A stretch of DNA of 8,472 nucleotides from 2-12-FULL-42-15 sp964196565 (GCA_964196565.1 CAXMUH010000105.1:1-8472), one strand, 5' to 3'. Numbered from the stretch's first letter, positions 1 through 5,471 are shown. A program made the numbers and translations. The notes: generated by a model from the letters alone, not told the origin.

Positions 1-838
1 TCATCGACGCGATCACCCCTTCAATATCATGACTTTTTTCCTCGGTAATGCGATTGCCAACAATGACGCTAATCGAGCAACACTGATGAGATAATAATCT
101 GCCGAGTCCTAAAATTGCTGCACTTTCCATTTCAAAATTTAAGATGCGTTGATCATTAAAAATAAATTCATCTGCCATTTTAATTATGTTTTGTTTTATG
201 ACCGGAGCACGCAATTGGCGATATTGAGGTCCGTAAAAACCGAGCGCCGTGAAGGTTATTCCTGTTCGACCTAAGGGTTTAAATAATCGTATAAGTTCAG
301 CATCGCCTTCTGCAAGATAAATATTACTAATAACGGGATATATAGAAAAATGCCTTTTTAGCGCATCGAGAAGTTTATTTTCACCTTCAGTGTAATGATG
401 TTGATAATATTTTAATAAACCATCAAAATCAAATGCAAATTTCGAAATAACTAAAGAGCCGACAGCAATATCTGCTTGCAAAGCGCCACTGGTGCCCAGG
501 CGAATAATTTTTAATTGCGTCAGTGATTTTTTAGTGGTTCGAGTTTTTAGATCCATATTAACCAGCATATCCAGTTCGTTCAATACAATATCAATGTTGC
601 CACTGCCAATGCCGGTACTAATTACGGTGATTCTTTTATTATTGAGTTGACCCGTTTTGAGTACAAATTCACGATGACTTCTTTCAACCTCAATATAGTC
701 AAAATGTTGTGCAACAACATTGACACGCATTGGATCACCGACAAGGATGACAATTGGGGCAATATCTTCTGGTAGTGCATGCAAATGATAGGCGCTGCCG
801 TCGTCGTTCAGCATCATCGAGGTTATTGTAGATAGCAT
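1..838 (-). CDS. Nucleoside (uridine-type) phosphorylase, 3' end cut off by window edge
   Basis: The enzyme would cleave a nucleoside with inorganic phosphate to a free base and (deoxy)ribose-1-phosphate, in cytosolic nucleoside salvage. I read 279 codons from the ATG at 838 with no stop; the frame leaves the window at position 1, so probably only a short C-terminus is missing. Motifs of the PNP/UDP phosphorylase superfamily appear in order: GDPMRV (about 34-39, phosphate loop), SHREF (54-58), STGIGSGN (74-81), RLGTSG (113-118), and the ribose-binding FEMES (236-240), which resembles the Met-Glu pair of uridine phosphorylases. The segment around residues 82-110 (IDIVLNELDMLVN and a charged stretch) resembles, from memory, the longer uridine phosphorylases common in Bacteroidetes more than the short E. 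coli Udp. The start is chosen because AAGGAT lies about 8 bases upstream; Met8 and Met9 lack such a site. It is divergent from the phosphate transporter gene. The family is firm; substrate preference is inferred. Confidence 0.87.
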   Translation of the reverse strand, partial: MLSTITSMMLNDDGSAYHLHALPEDIAPIVILVGDPMRVNVVAQHFDYIEVERSHREFVLKTGQLNNKRITVISTGIGSGNIDIVLNELDMLVNMDLKTRTTKKSLTQLKIIRLGTSGALQADIAVGSLVISKFAFDFDGLLKYYQHHYTEGENKLLDALKRHFSIYPVISNIYLAEGDAELIRLFKPLGRTGITFTALGFYGPQYRQLRAPVIKQNIIKMADEFIFNDQRILNFEMESAAILGLGRLLSHQCCSISVIVGNRITEEKSHDIEGVIASM

Positions 839-849
839 AGCTTTTATCC

Positions 850-878
850 TTGTGTGAGCGTATGTGCCATGCTATTTT
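850..878 (+). promoter_or_regulatory. Predicted promoter of the PiT phosphate transporter gene
   Basis: TTGTGT (850-855) and TATTTT (873-878) are separated by exactly 17 bp. The start of transcription would be near 885, leaving a leader of about 60 nt. The -10 overlaps that of the divergent phosphorylase promoter on the other strand. I saw no convincing Pho box (tandem CTGTCAT-like repeats), so phosphate control through PhoB is not supported by the sequence. Confidence 0.45.
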
Positions 879-901
879 AGCTTAAATTTACTTCCTGTCT
901 A
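874..901 (-). promoter_or_regulatory. Predicted promoter of the nucleoside phosphorylase gene
   Basis: On the minus strand, TAGACA (901-896) and TAAAAT (879-874) are separated by 16 bp, placing the transcription start near 867 and giving a leader of about 30 nt. The -10 box overlaps the predicted -10 of the divergent transporter promoter. This is a prediction by eye only. Confidence 0.45.
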
Positions 902-946
902 TCGTAATGCTGCTATTCATAGCGCGAGTTTTCGAGGATTTGCTGA

Positions 947-2200
947 ATGGAACATGGACATCTTTTTATCATCCTGGCGACTGTTTTTGGCTTTATTATG
1001 GCCTGGGGCGTGGGTGCAAATGATGTTGCAAATGCCATGGGTACTTCCGTCGGTTCTAAGGCGCTGACGATTTTCCAAGCTATTATTGTTGCTGCTATTT
1101 TCGAATCACTGGGTGCGTTACTGGCAGGAGGTCAAGTAACTGAAACTATTCGCGGAAACATTATTGATGCCAGTATGTTTGCTGGTCATGCTGAATTATT
1201 AGTCTATGGTATGTTGGCATCTTTGTTGGCAGCCGGAACTTGGCTAATTATGGCCTCGTATTTTGGTTGGCCAGTTTCAACAACCCATAGTATTGTGGGT
1301 GCGGTAATTGGCTTTGGCTTGATCAATTTTGGCATTAAGGCGGTGTATTGGCGTCAAGTGATTGATATCGCATTAAGTTGGGTGGTAACTCCAATCATTG
1401 CGTTGGTGATTGCGTTTTTATTGTTTCGATCCGTTCAATATTTAATTTTTGAAAGTAAAACTCCGGTGCATAATGCAAAGCGCTATGTGCCTTGGTACAT
1501 TTTTTTGGTGGCGATGGTATTGACTTTGGTTACTCTGCTCAACGGTTTGCAGCATGTCGGTTTAGAATTACCAGCATGGGAGAGTGTGATAATTGCTGTA
1601 GGTTTAAGTCTGGTGTTTACGCTTGCTGGTAAGTTGCTGCTGCATCGCATTTCGGATAAAGAGGCCGAAAAGGGTCGAGTGGATTTTAATAAAATTGAGA
1701 AAATATTTGGTGTATTAATGATATTCACTGCATGCGCAATGGCTTTTGCGCATGGTTCGAATGATGTTGCTAATGCGATTGGCCCACTGGCTGCGGTGGT
1801 TGGTATTGTAAAATCAGGTGGTCATGTTTTAGGCAAAGCGAATATTCCATTTTGGATTATGGCGACAGGTGCTGCGGGAATTGTGGCGGGACTCGCAATG
1901 TATGGTTATAAAGTTATACAAACAATAGGCAGCAATATTACTCAGCTTACCCCGAGTCGTGGATTTGCAGCTCAATTAGCAACCGCCAGTACGGTAGTCA
2001 TTGCTTCAGGAATGGGGCTGCCAATCTCTACTACCCAAACTTTAGTGGGTGCGGTGCTGGGTGTTGGTTTTGCAAGAGGTATGGGCGCACTTAACCTCTC
2101 GGTTATACGCAATATTTTCATGTCTTGGATTATCACGCTTCCTGCCGGGGCAGTTTTTTCAATTATTTATTATCATATAATTAAATGGATTTTTAGCTAA
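947..2200 (+). CDS. pit: PiT-family inorganic phosphate transporter
   Basis: This 417-residue inner-membrane protein belongs to the PiT (PF01384) family, which imports phosphate, often as a neutral metal-phosphate complex, with a cation. It shows the hallmark internal duplication: GANDVANA (residues 23-30) recurs as GSNDVANA (270-277), and GWPVSTTH (near 107) recurs as GLPISTTQ (near 358). A charged cytoplasmic loop (about 229-248) separates the two halves. The start has GAGGA 8 bases upstream (934-938). The length is slightly short for the family but complete, with about ten hydrophobic segments. In many bacteria a PhoU-like DUF47 gene sits immediately upstream; here the upstream neighbour is a divergent nucleoside phosphorylase, and the downstream gene is unrelated, so this transporter appears to be a single-gene unit. 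Low-affinity phosphate import is inferred from the family. Confidence 0.95.
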   Translation: MEHGHLFIILATVFGFIMAWGVGANDVANAMGTSVGSKALTIFQAIIVAAIFESLGALLAGGQVTETIRGNIIDASMFAGHAELLVYGMLASLLAAGTWLIMASYFGWPVSTTHSIVGAVIGFGLINFGIKAVYWRQVIDIALSWVVTPIIALVIAFLLFRSVQYLIFESKTPVHNAKRYVPWYIFLVAMVLTLVTLLNGLQHVGLELPAWESVIIAVGLSLVFTLAGKLLLHRISDKEAEKGRVDFNKIEKIFGVLMIFTACAMAFAHGSNDVANAIGPLAAVVGIVKSGGHVLGKANIPFWIMATGAAGIVAGLAMYGYKVIQTIGSNITQLTPSRGFAAQLATASTVVIASGMGLPISTTQTLVGAVLGVGFARGMGALNLSVIRNIFMSWIITLPAGAVFSIIYYHIIKWIFS

Positions 2201-2205
2201 AATTT

Positions 2206-2224
2206 CTTAATAAATTAAGTTTTT
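2206..2224 (+). terminator. Weak AT-rich intrinsic terminator after the phosphate transporter gene
   Basis: CTTAA (2206-2210) and TTAAG (2215-2219) form a short hairpin with a four-base loop, directly followed by five T residues (2220-2224). The stem is AT-rich and only 5 bp, so termination may be partial. Confidence 0.4.
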
Positions 2225-2325
2225 CTTAATATTCAGCAGGTAAAATAACAGTTACTGGAGTAGTTATCCCGAGTTTACAGGCATCACCGATATACAGCTT
2301 GGGTAGTTTCAGATAACATTTTACA

Positions 2326-2348
2326 TATAATAAAGAGAATATTAGGAG
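2326..2348 (+). promoter_or_regulatory. Predicted -10 box and ribosome binding site of the orphan gene
   Basis: A perfect TATAAT lies at 2326-2331. No good -35 is seen at 17 bp; TTGGGT at 2299-2304 is 21 bp away, which suggests an activator or a weak promoter. A strong AGGAG (2344-2348) sits 6 bases before the ATG at 2355, so the leader would be under 20 nt. The rest of 2225-2325 shows nothing convincing. Confidence 0.45.
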
Positions 2349-2354
2349 TTTTCG

Positions 2355-3311
2355 ATGGGCGGTCTCAATAAAAAAGAAGAAAATAAAAAACGATTTCAGC
2401 ATCTGCTTGAACTTATCAATTTTCTATTCGAACAGTTTCAAATTTCCCAAAATCAACGGCTTGCAGCTGAAGCAGCACAAATAGAGTTGGCTGCACAAAG
2501 TGAGGAAAACGCAGAGCAAACGCCTGATGAAGATAAATCACAACAAACTGCGGATAAAAATGTTCAAGCTGAAGAGGGTAATCCTTATGACCTAAATCCA
2601 GAGCAAGAGTATCTTGATGCATTAAATAAAGGTTTAGAAGCTGCTTACGATAAAATGGCTGGCGCGATTAATAATGCTGTTGCTTCAGGCGCAATATCTG
2701 GTAAGCATGCGGCGGCGTATAAGCAAAACATGAAACAAGCTTTCTGTGTAGGCAACCCGGTTGAATTATTGCGAAAAATGCAGCAAACACGTCAGTTGGT
2801 GCGTTCGATGGCGAATGTGTCAGATAAAGAGTGTGATAGCATGATTGAGGCTCATTTGGTAGCAAGGGGCGGGATGCCTGAGGAATTTAGAAGTGCAATG
2901 AGACCTCAATTTAGGCAAGCCGTCAAAGATCACGGAAAGTTAGATGAAAATCAATATAACGAATCACATACACAAGTTATGATTACAAGTCTTTTTATGC
3001 TTACTGCTCATGATGGTTTCTATCAAAGCGCAGCGCAAACTGCGTCAACATATTCTGGTGGTGATAGAGTTTCATATGTTCGGGGTGCGAGTTATACTGG
3101 CAACAATATTTTATCCACCGCTAGTATTCAAAATTTCCTAAATCAAGCAGTTGGTGCAGGTTACAGTTTACCGCGAATGTTGAATTCAGGGCATTCAAAT
3201 AATTGGGCTACCTTATTTAATAATAATCCGTACTCTATGGCATTGCGACCAGGAATGGGTGCAGGCGGAGGTAATTATCATAACGAGGAAGATTTCACTC
3301 ATCGGATATAG
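2355..3311 (+). CDS. Orphan protein of unknown function, possible secreted effector
   Basis: I do not recognise this 318-residue protein. It has no signal peptide or membrane segment. Residues 1-55 are charged and look helical, possibly a coiled coil. Residues about 44-80 form an acidic, Gln- and Glu-rich low-complexity linker. Residues about 80-225 look like a compact helical domain (with LDALNKGLEAAYDKMAGAIN near its start). The C-terminal 90 residues become Gly/Asn/Ser-rich and end in NEEDFTHRI. An acidic EED close to the C-terminus is compatible with Legionella or Coxiella Dot/Icm effectors (E-block-like), but this is weak evidence. The start has AGGAG 6 bases upstream. The gene stands alone, with its own predicted -10 and a strong terminator. 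The amino-acid use and intact 957-bp frame support a real gene; the function is unknown. Confidence 0.85.
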   Translation: MGGLNKKEENKKRFQHLLELINFLFEQFQISQNQRLAAEAAQIELAAQSEENAEQTPDEDKSQQTADKNVQAEEGNPYDLNPEQEYLDALNKGLEAAYDKMAGAINNAVASGAISGKHAAAYKQNMKQAFCVGNPVELLRKMQQTRQLVRSMANVSDKECDSMIEAHLVARGGMPEEFRSAMRPQFRQAVKDHGKLDENQYNESHTQVMITSLFMLTAHDGFYQSAAQTASTYSGGDRVSYVRGASYTGNNILSTASIQNFLNQAVGAGYSLPRMLNSGHSNNWATLFNNNPYSMALRPGMGAGGGNYHNEEDFTHRI

Positions 3312-3347
3312 TGATAATTAAATAGAAGTTTTGTTGGTGCTCTAATC

Positions 3348-3376
3348 AAAACGGCGGAACATGTTTCCGCCGTTTT
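3348..3376 (+). terminator. Strong bidirectional intrinsic terminator after the orphan gene
   Basis: A perfect 12-bp stem is formed by AAAACGGCGGAA (3348-3359) and TTCCGCCGTTTT (3365-3376) around a 5-base loop. The stem ends in a T run on the plus strand and has an A run on the other side, so it could work in both directions. It lies 37 bases after the stop codon at 3309-3311. Confidence 0.85.
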
Positions 3377-3443
3377 GCTATTGTGTATTTCTAATATTCC
3401 TGCCTCCGAAGTTAAATTCAATAATTGTGCTTCGCACAATATT

Positions 3444-3493
3444 CCTGGCCAACGTAGCCTGTCACGCGCGAAGCGTGAGAGTTGACCAGCTAC
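3444..3493 (-). repeat. Composite REP unit with a nested hairpin
   Basis: The outer arms and the CTAC head match the REP at 5072-5097 almost exactly, but where that copy has a two-base loop (AA) this one carries 27 bases (3454-3480) that begin with GTAG and contain the hairpin TCACGC-GCGAA-GCGTGA. Read on the minus strand, the unit is GTAG followed by CTGGTCAAC, the insert, and GTTGGCCAGG. An alternative pairing of GTAGCCTGTCA (3454-3464) with TGACCAGCTAC (3483-3493) also exists with two mismatches. Confidence 0.6.
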
Positions 3494-3514
3494 GAGTGCT
3501 GGCTCGATTTAATT

Positions 3515-3543
3515 GTAGCCCGGTCAAGCGAAGTTTGGCCGGG
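3515..3543 (+). repeat. REP palindrome with GTAG head
   Basis: GTAG (3515-3518) is followed by CCCGGTCAA (3519-3527), a seven-base loop GCGAAGT, and TTGGCCGGG (3535-3543). The 9-bp stem has one wobble position. It is a close relative of the REP at 4995-5020, with the same GTAGCCCGGT start and CCGGGAA end. Confidence 0.7.
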
Positions 3544-3646
3544 AAGCATTCAACGAAGTTGAATTCAATTTCCCCTGTTTTTACTGCCGACCAGATAATT
3601 TACCCAGAACAAATTATAGTCACCGTTAATGATAACTTAATCCAGT

Positions 3647-3675
3647 TTTATTTTTTTCTCCTGAAGTGATATAAT
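3647..3675 (+). promoter_or_regulatory. Extended -10 promoter of the MFS transporter gene
   Basis: TGaTATAAT at 3667-3675 is a complete extended -10 element (TG, one base, then TATAAT). The corresponding -35 position (3647-3652) reads TTTATT, which is weak, as is usual for extended -10 promoters. Transcription would start near 3682, giving a leader of about 60 nt that contains the tandem repeat. Confidence 0.6.
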
Positions 3676-3704
3676 ACGGCTTGAAATATATAGTGCGGTA
3701 TAGC

Positions 3705-3734
3705 ATATAAATTAATAGAATATAAATTAATAGA
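3705..3734 (+). repeat. Perfect 15-bp tandem duplication in the MFS leader
   Basis: ATATAAATTAATAGA occurs twice, head to tail, without mismatch (3705-3719 and 3720-3734). The second copy ends in the AGAGG ribosome binding site of the transporter; the first ends in AGAA, so only one copy carries a functional Shine-Dalgarno sequence. Confidence 0.9.
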
Positions 3735-3742
3735 GGTATTGA

Positions 3743-5029
3743 ATGGAAAGCAATGCAACGGTTCTTGTTAGGAAACTTTATTCTTCAAAGCTCGCGGTTT
3801 ATTTACCCTGGATTATATGCGGTTTAGCCTCATGTTTTTACTTTTATGAATTATGTTTGCGAGTCGCTCTCGGCACTATGGTGCCAGAAGTTCAATCTGC
3901 CTTAAATATTAACTTAGGTCAGGTTGGCGTTCTTTCTGCTTTTTATTATTATGCTTATACGCCGATGCAAATTGCAGCGGGTGCGTTAGTTGATCGCGCC
4001 GGCCCTCGAAGATTATTAATTGGCATGGTGTTATTATGCGCCATAGGTTCTTTTATTTTTGCGCGCACCCATTCTTTTGCCTTAGCTGCAGTTGGACAAT
4101 TGATACTGGGTTTTGCCTCTGCATTTGCTTTTGTCGGGGTGATGAAATTAGCTTCCAACTGGTTTACACCTAAATACTTCGGATTAATCGCTGGTTTAAC
4201 CACTTCTTTAGGCATGATCGGCGCTATGGTGAGTAATATTTTAATCGCCTATGCGATGCATGGTATTGGTTGGCGGGGCGTTTGGTATATATTTGGTATG
4301 CTTGGTATTTTATTAACGGTGGTGATTTATTTAATTTGTGTGAATCATCCGGAGCCAAAAATAGTCAAAGTTCCAGATGCGATGAAATGGCAAAATATTA
4401 AAAAGGATTTTATGTCGATGGTTAAAAGCCCATTTTTTTGGGTGAATGGTATTATCGGTGGACTATTATATTTTCCGACAGTTTCTTTTGCTTCACTTTG
4501 GGGTATACCTTACATGATGACGGCTTATCATATTGATAAGTTGACTGCTTCAACTATTGTTTCGATGATATTTTTAGGTTGGGCTGTGGGTGGCCCACTT
4601 GCGGGCTGGCTATCTGTAAATCACATCAGCAAAAAAAATCTATTAATTTATGGTTCGTTAATATCATTGCTGTTGATGAGTTTAGCTTTGGCGCCGTATA
4701 AATTTAATATTATTGAATACGGTGTTATTTTATTTGTTTTTGGTGTGGCTTCATCGGTTGAGGTGTTGGTGTTTGATGTGGCGGCTAAATTATTTAATGG
4801 TCGCTCAGCGGGTACCGCAGCATCCTTAACTAATTTTATTTTAATGTCAGTTTCAGCTATTTTACAGCCGGTGATTGGTCTGATTGTTAAGAATAATCCG
4901 ACAGCACATGAATACCGAATGGCGATGATTATAATTCCCACTGGATTAATGCTTGCTTTTATTATGTCTGTGTTTGCGTATAAAGAAAAAGTTAGTAGCC
5001 CGGTCGGCGTGCCGGCCGGGAAAATATAA
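3743..5029 (+). CDS. Major facilitator superfamily (MFS) transporter
   Basis: This 428-residue inner-membrane protein has about twelve hydrophobic helices in two halves joined by a charged cytoplasmic loop near residues 203-220. The MFS motif A, GALVDRAGPRR, sits at residues 80-90 between helices 2 and 3. The N-terminal helix FYFYELCLRVALGTMVPE resembles the start of organic-anion and Pht-like MFS porters, but the substrate cannot be read from the sequence. The start is supported by GAGG (3733-3736) 6 bases upstream. The gene is alone on its strand, with its own promoter. The last eleven codons (about 418-428, ending PVGVPAGKI) lie in a REP palindrome that also brings the frame to its stop, so the native C-terminus was probably different. 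Amino-acid uptake is one possibility in a Legionella-like host-associated bacterium; this is speculation. Confidence 0.92.
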   Translation: MESNATVLVRKLYSSKLAVYLPWIICGLASCFYFYELCLRVALGTMVPEVQSALNINLGQVGVLSAFYYYAYTPMQIAAGALVDRAGPRRLLIGMVLLCAIGSFIFARTHSFALAAVGQLILGFASAFAFVGVMKLASNWFTPKYFGLIAGLTTSLGMIGAMVSNILIAYAMHGIGWRGVWYIFGMLGILLTVVIYLICVNHPEPKIVKVPDAMKWQNIKKDFMSMVKSPFFWVNGIIGGLLYFPTVSFASLWGIPYMMTAYHIDKLTASTIVSMIFLGWAVGGPLAGWLSVNHISKKNLLIYGSLISLLLMSLALAPYKFNIIEYGVILFVFGVASSVEVLVFDVAAKLFNGRSAGTAASLTNFILMSVSAILQPVIGLIVKNNPTAHEYRMAMIIIPTGLMLAFIMSVFAYKEKVSSPVGVPAGKI

Positions 5030-5097
5030 CTACGGGAGTCTGAATTCGTTTTGCTGCCGGAAAAAATAAAACCTGGCCAACAAGTTGACCAGGCTAC
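4995..5097. repeat. REPIN-like pair of inverted REP elements
   Basis: Two REPs face each other with their tetranucleotide heads outward. The left one is GTAG (4995-4998) plus CCCGGTCGGC/GCCGGCCGGG (4999-5008 and 5011-5020, 2-base loop). The right one is CCTGGCCAAC/GTTGACCAGG (5072-5081 and 5084-5093) plus CTAC (5094-5097). Each stem is 10 bp with a single wobble pair. The 103-bp span and symmetric outward heads match the usual design of REPINs, which are moved in trans by a RAYT transposase. The left half overlaps the end of the MFS gene. Confidence 0.72.
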
Positions 5098-5100
5098 AAC

Positions 5101-5131
5101 AAAAAAAGGGGTAGCTCAAAAAAGCTACCCC
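5101..5131 (-). terminator. Intrinsic terminator of the predicted small RNA
   Basis: On the minus strand GGGGTAGCT (5131-5123) pairs perfectly with AGCTACCCC (5116-5108) around a 6-base loop, followed by seven T residues (5107-5101). On the plus strand the hairpin is followed by AGTTTTGTT, so it may also stop transcripts from the MFS gene, less efficiently. Confidence 0.85.
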
Positions 5132-5321
5132 AGTTTTGTTGGCGATCCCTACCAAAAGTCATCTGTCCTTAGAACTTGCTCTCTCCTTGAGGCAAACTTT
5201 ATATTGGCTAAATCCTTTAAGCCGATAACAGTCCGTTGCATGCTATCCGTTTCGTTGTTTGCTTGTCCGTAGTTGCATCTACTGTAGCATGCGACTTCAT
5301 CGCCGCAAGCCGAAAAACCTT
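5101..5321 (-). ncRNA. Predicted CsrA/RsmA-sequestering small RNA (CsrB/RsmY/RsmZ type)
   Basis: RNAs of this type carry many GGA motifs in hairpin loops, bind CsrA dimers and relieve CsrA repression of translation. The minus-strand transcript contains seven GGA motifs in 123 nt, at 5268-5266, 5248-5246, 5234-5232, 5215-5213, 5186-5184, 5168-5166 and 5148-5146, nearly all preceded by A or AN (such as AAAGGA, CAAGGA, TAAGGA). Five lie in loops I can draw: GATAGCA/TGTTATC around AACGGAC (stem 5224-5230 with 5241-5247); GGCT/AGCC around AAGGAT (5206-5223); CTC-AAGGA-GAG within TTGC/GCAA (5176-5195); TCT/AGA around AAGGAC (5162-5173); TTGG/CCAA around AGGGATC (5139-5155). The start is placed from a TATAAT at 5333-5328 and the end from the strong terminator, giving about 220 nt. 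A GacA/UvrY/LetA-like box lies upstream. No protein frame of note is present. RsmY and RsmZ cannot be told apart here. Confidence 0.78.
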
Positions 5322-5327
5322 AACTCC

Positions 5328-5333
5328 ATTATA
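5328..5333 (-). promoter_or_regulatory. -10 box of the predicted small RNA
   Basis: TATAAT is perfect on the minus strand. No consensus -35 is found at 16-18 bp; TTGCGC lies 20 bp upstream (5359-5354). A poor -35 fits a promoter that needs an activator. Transcription would start near 5321. Confidence 0.6.
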
Positions 5334-5453
5334 AATACCATATACTTAAAAGTGCGCAAGCATTTAATCGAGGTTTTTCAATGGGTTAAGTATTTTGGTT
5401 GCTTATGGGATATTCCAACGCTTGGAGTTTTTCCTAGCTCGGTCCTACAGCAA

Positions 5454-5471
5454 AGTGAGAGATGTCTCACA
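5454..5471 (-). promoter_or_regulatory. GacA/UvrY/LetA-like activator site upstream of the small RNA
   Basis: The 18-mer reads TGTGAGACATCTCTCACT on the minus strand. Its core GTGAGA/TCTCAC is a perfect inverted repeat with a 4-base centre. Compared with the E. coli UvrY site recalled from csrB studies (TGTGAGAGATCTCTTACA), 15 of 18 positions agree. It is centred about 140 bp upstream of the predicted start, a remote position typical for this regulator family. Confidence 0.65.

Larger units (their letters stand above)
3424..3564. repeat. Cluster of REP-like palindromes
   Basis: Five hairpin-forming units are packed into 141 bp. They are: ATTGTGC/GCACAAT (3424-3440, loop TTC); CCTGGCCAAC/GTTGACCAG (3444-3453 and 3481-3489) followed by CTAC; an inner TCACGC/GCGTGA (3462-3478); GTAG followed by CCCGGTCAA/TTGGCCGGG (3515-3543); and ATTCAAC/GTTGAAT (3548-3564, loop GAA). 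The GTAG (or CTAC) tetranucleotide beside a GC-rich imperfect palindrome is the hallmark of REP elements mobilised by RAYT transposases. Most loops carry a GAAG or CTTC core. No RAYT gene is in the window. The reading frame that crosses this region is not credible as a gene. Together with the terminator and the promoter region downstream, this accounts for most of the 431-base gap between genes. Confidence 0.75.

Noticed and set aside
864..1067. A 67-codon plus-strand frame overlapping the start of the phosphate transporter
   Set aside because: It is a frame shadow; the PiT frame has a good ribosome binding site and conserved motifs from its first helix.
2239..2348. GGA motifs upstream of the orphan gene as a CsrA target
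   Set aside because: The AGGAG is simply a good Shine-Dalgarno sequence, and the other GGA lies upstream of the predicted transcription start.
3361..3669. A 102-codon plus-strand reading frame across the REP cluster
   Set aside because: It begins inside a terminator hairpin, runs through five palindromes, has no ribosome binding site, and its translation looks non-biological.
5157..5300. Two short minus-strand frames inside the small RNA (27 codons starting MKSHATVD, 30 codons starting MQRTVIGL)
   Set aside because: Neither has a convincing ribosome binding site and the GGA hairpin pattern explains the sequence better; a dual-function RNA is not excluded.
5101..5321. tmRNA, 6S RNA or RNase P RNA
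   Set aside because: A run resembling part of a tmRNA tag (GCAAACAACGAAAC) caught the eye, but there is no tRNA-like 3' end, no conserved 5' end and no in-frame tag with a stop. Hallmarks of 6S and RNase P RNA, such as GAGGAAAGTC, are missing.
5428..5450. Plus-strand stretch CTAGCTCGGTCCTAC resembling the spacer of a known strong promoter series
   Set aside because: The flanking -35 and -10 hexamers are absent, so this looks like chance similarity.
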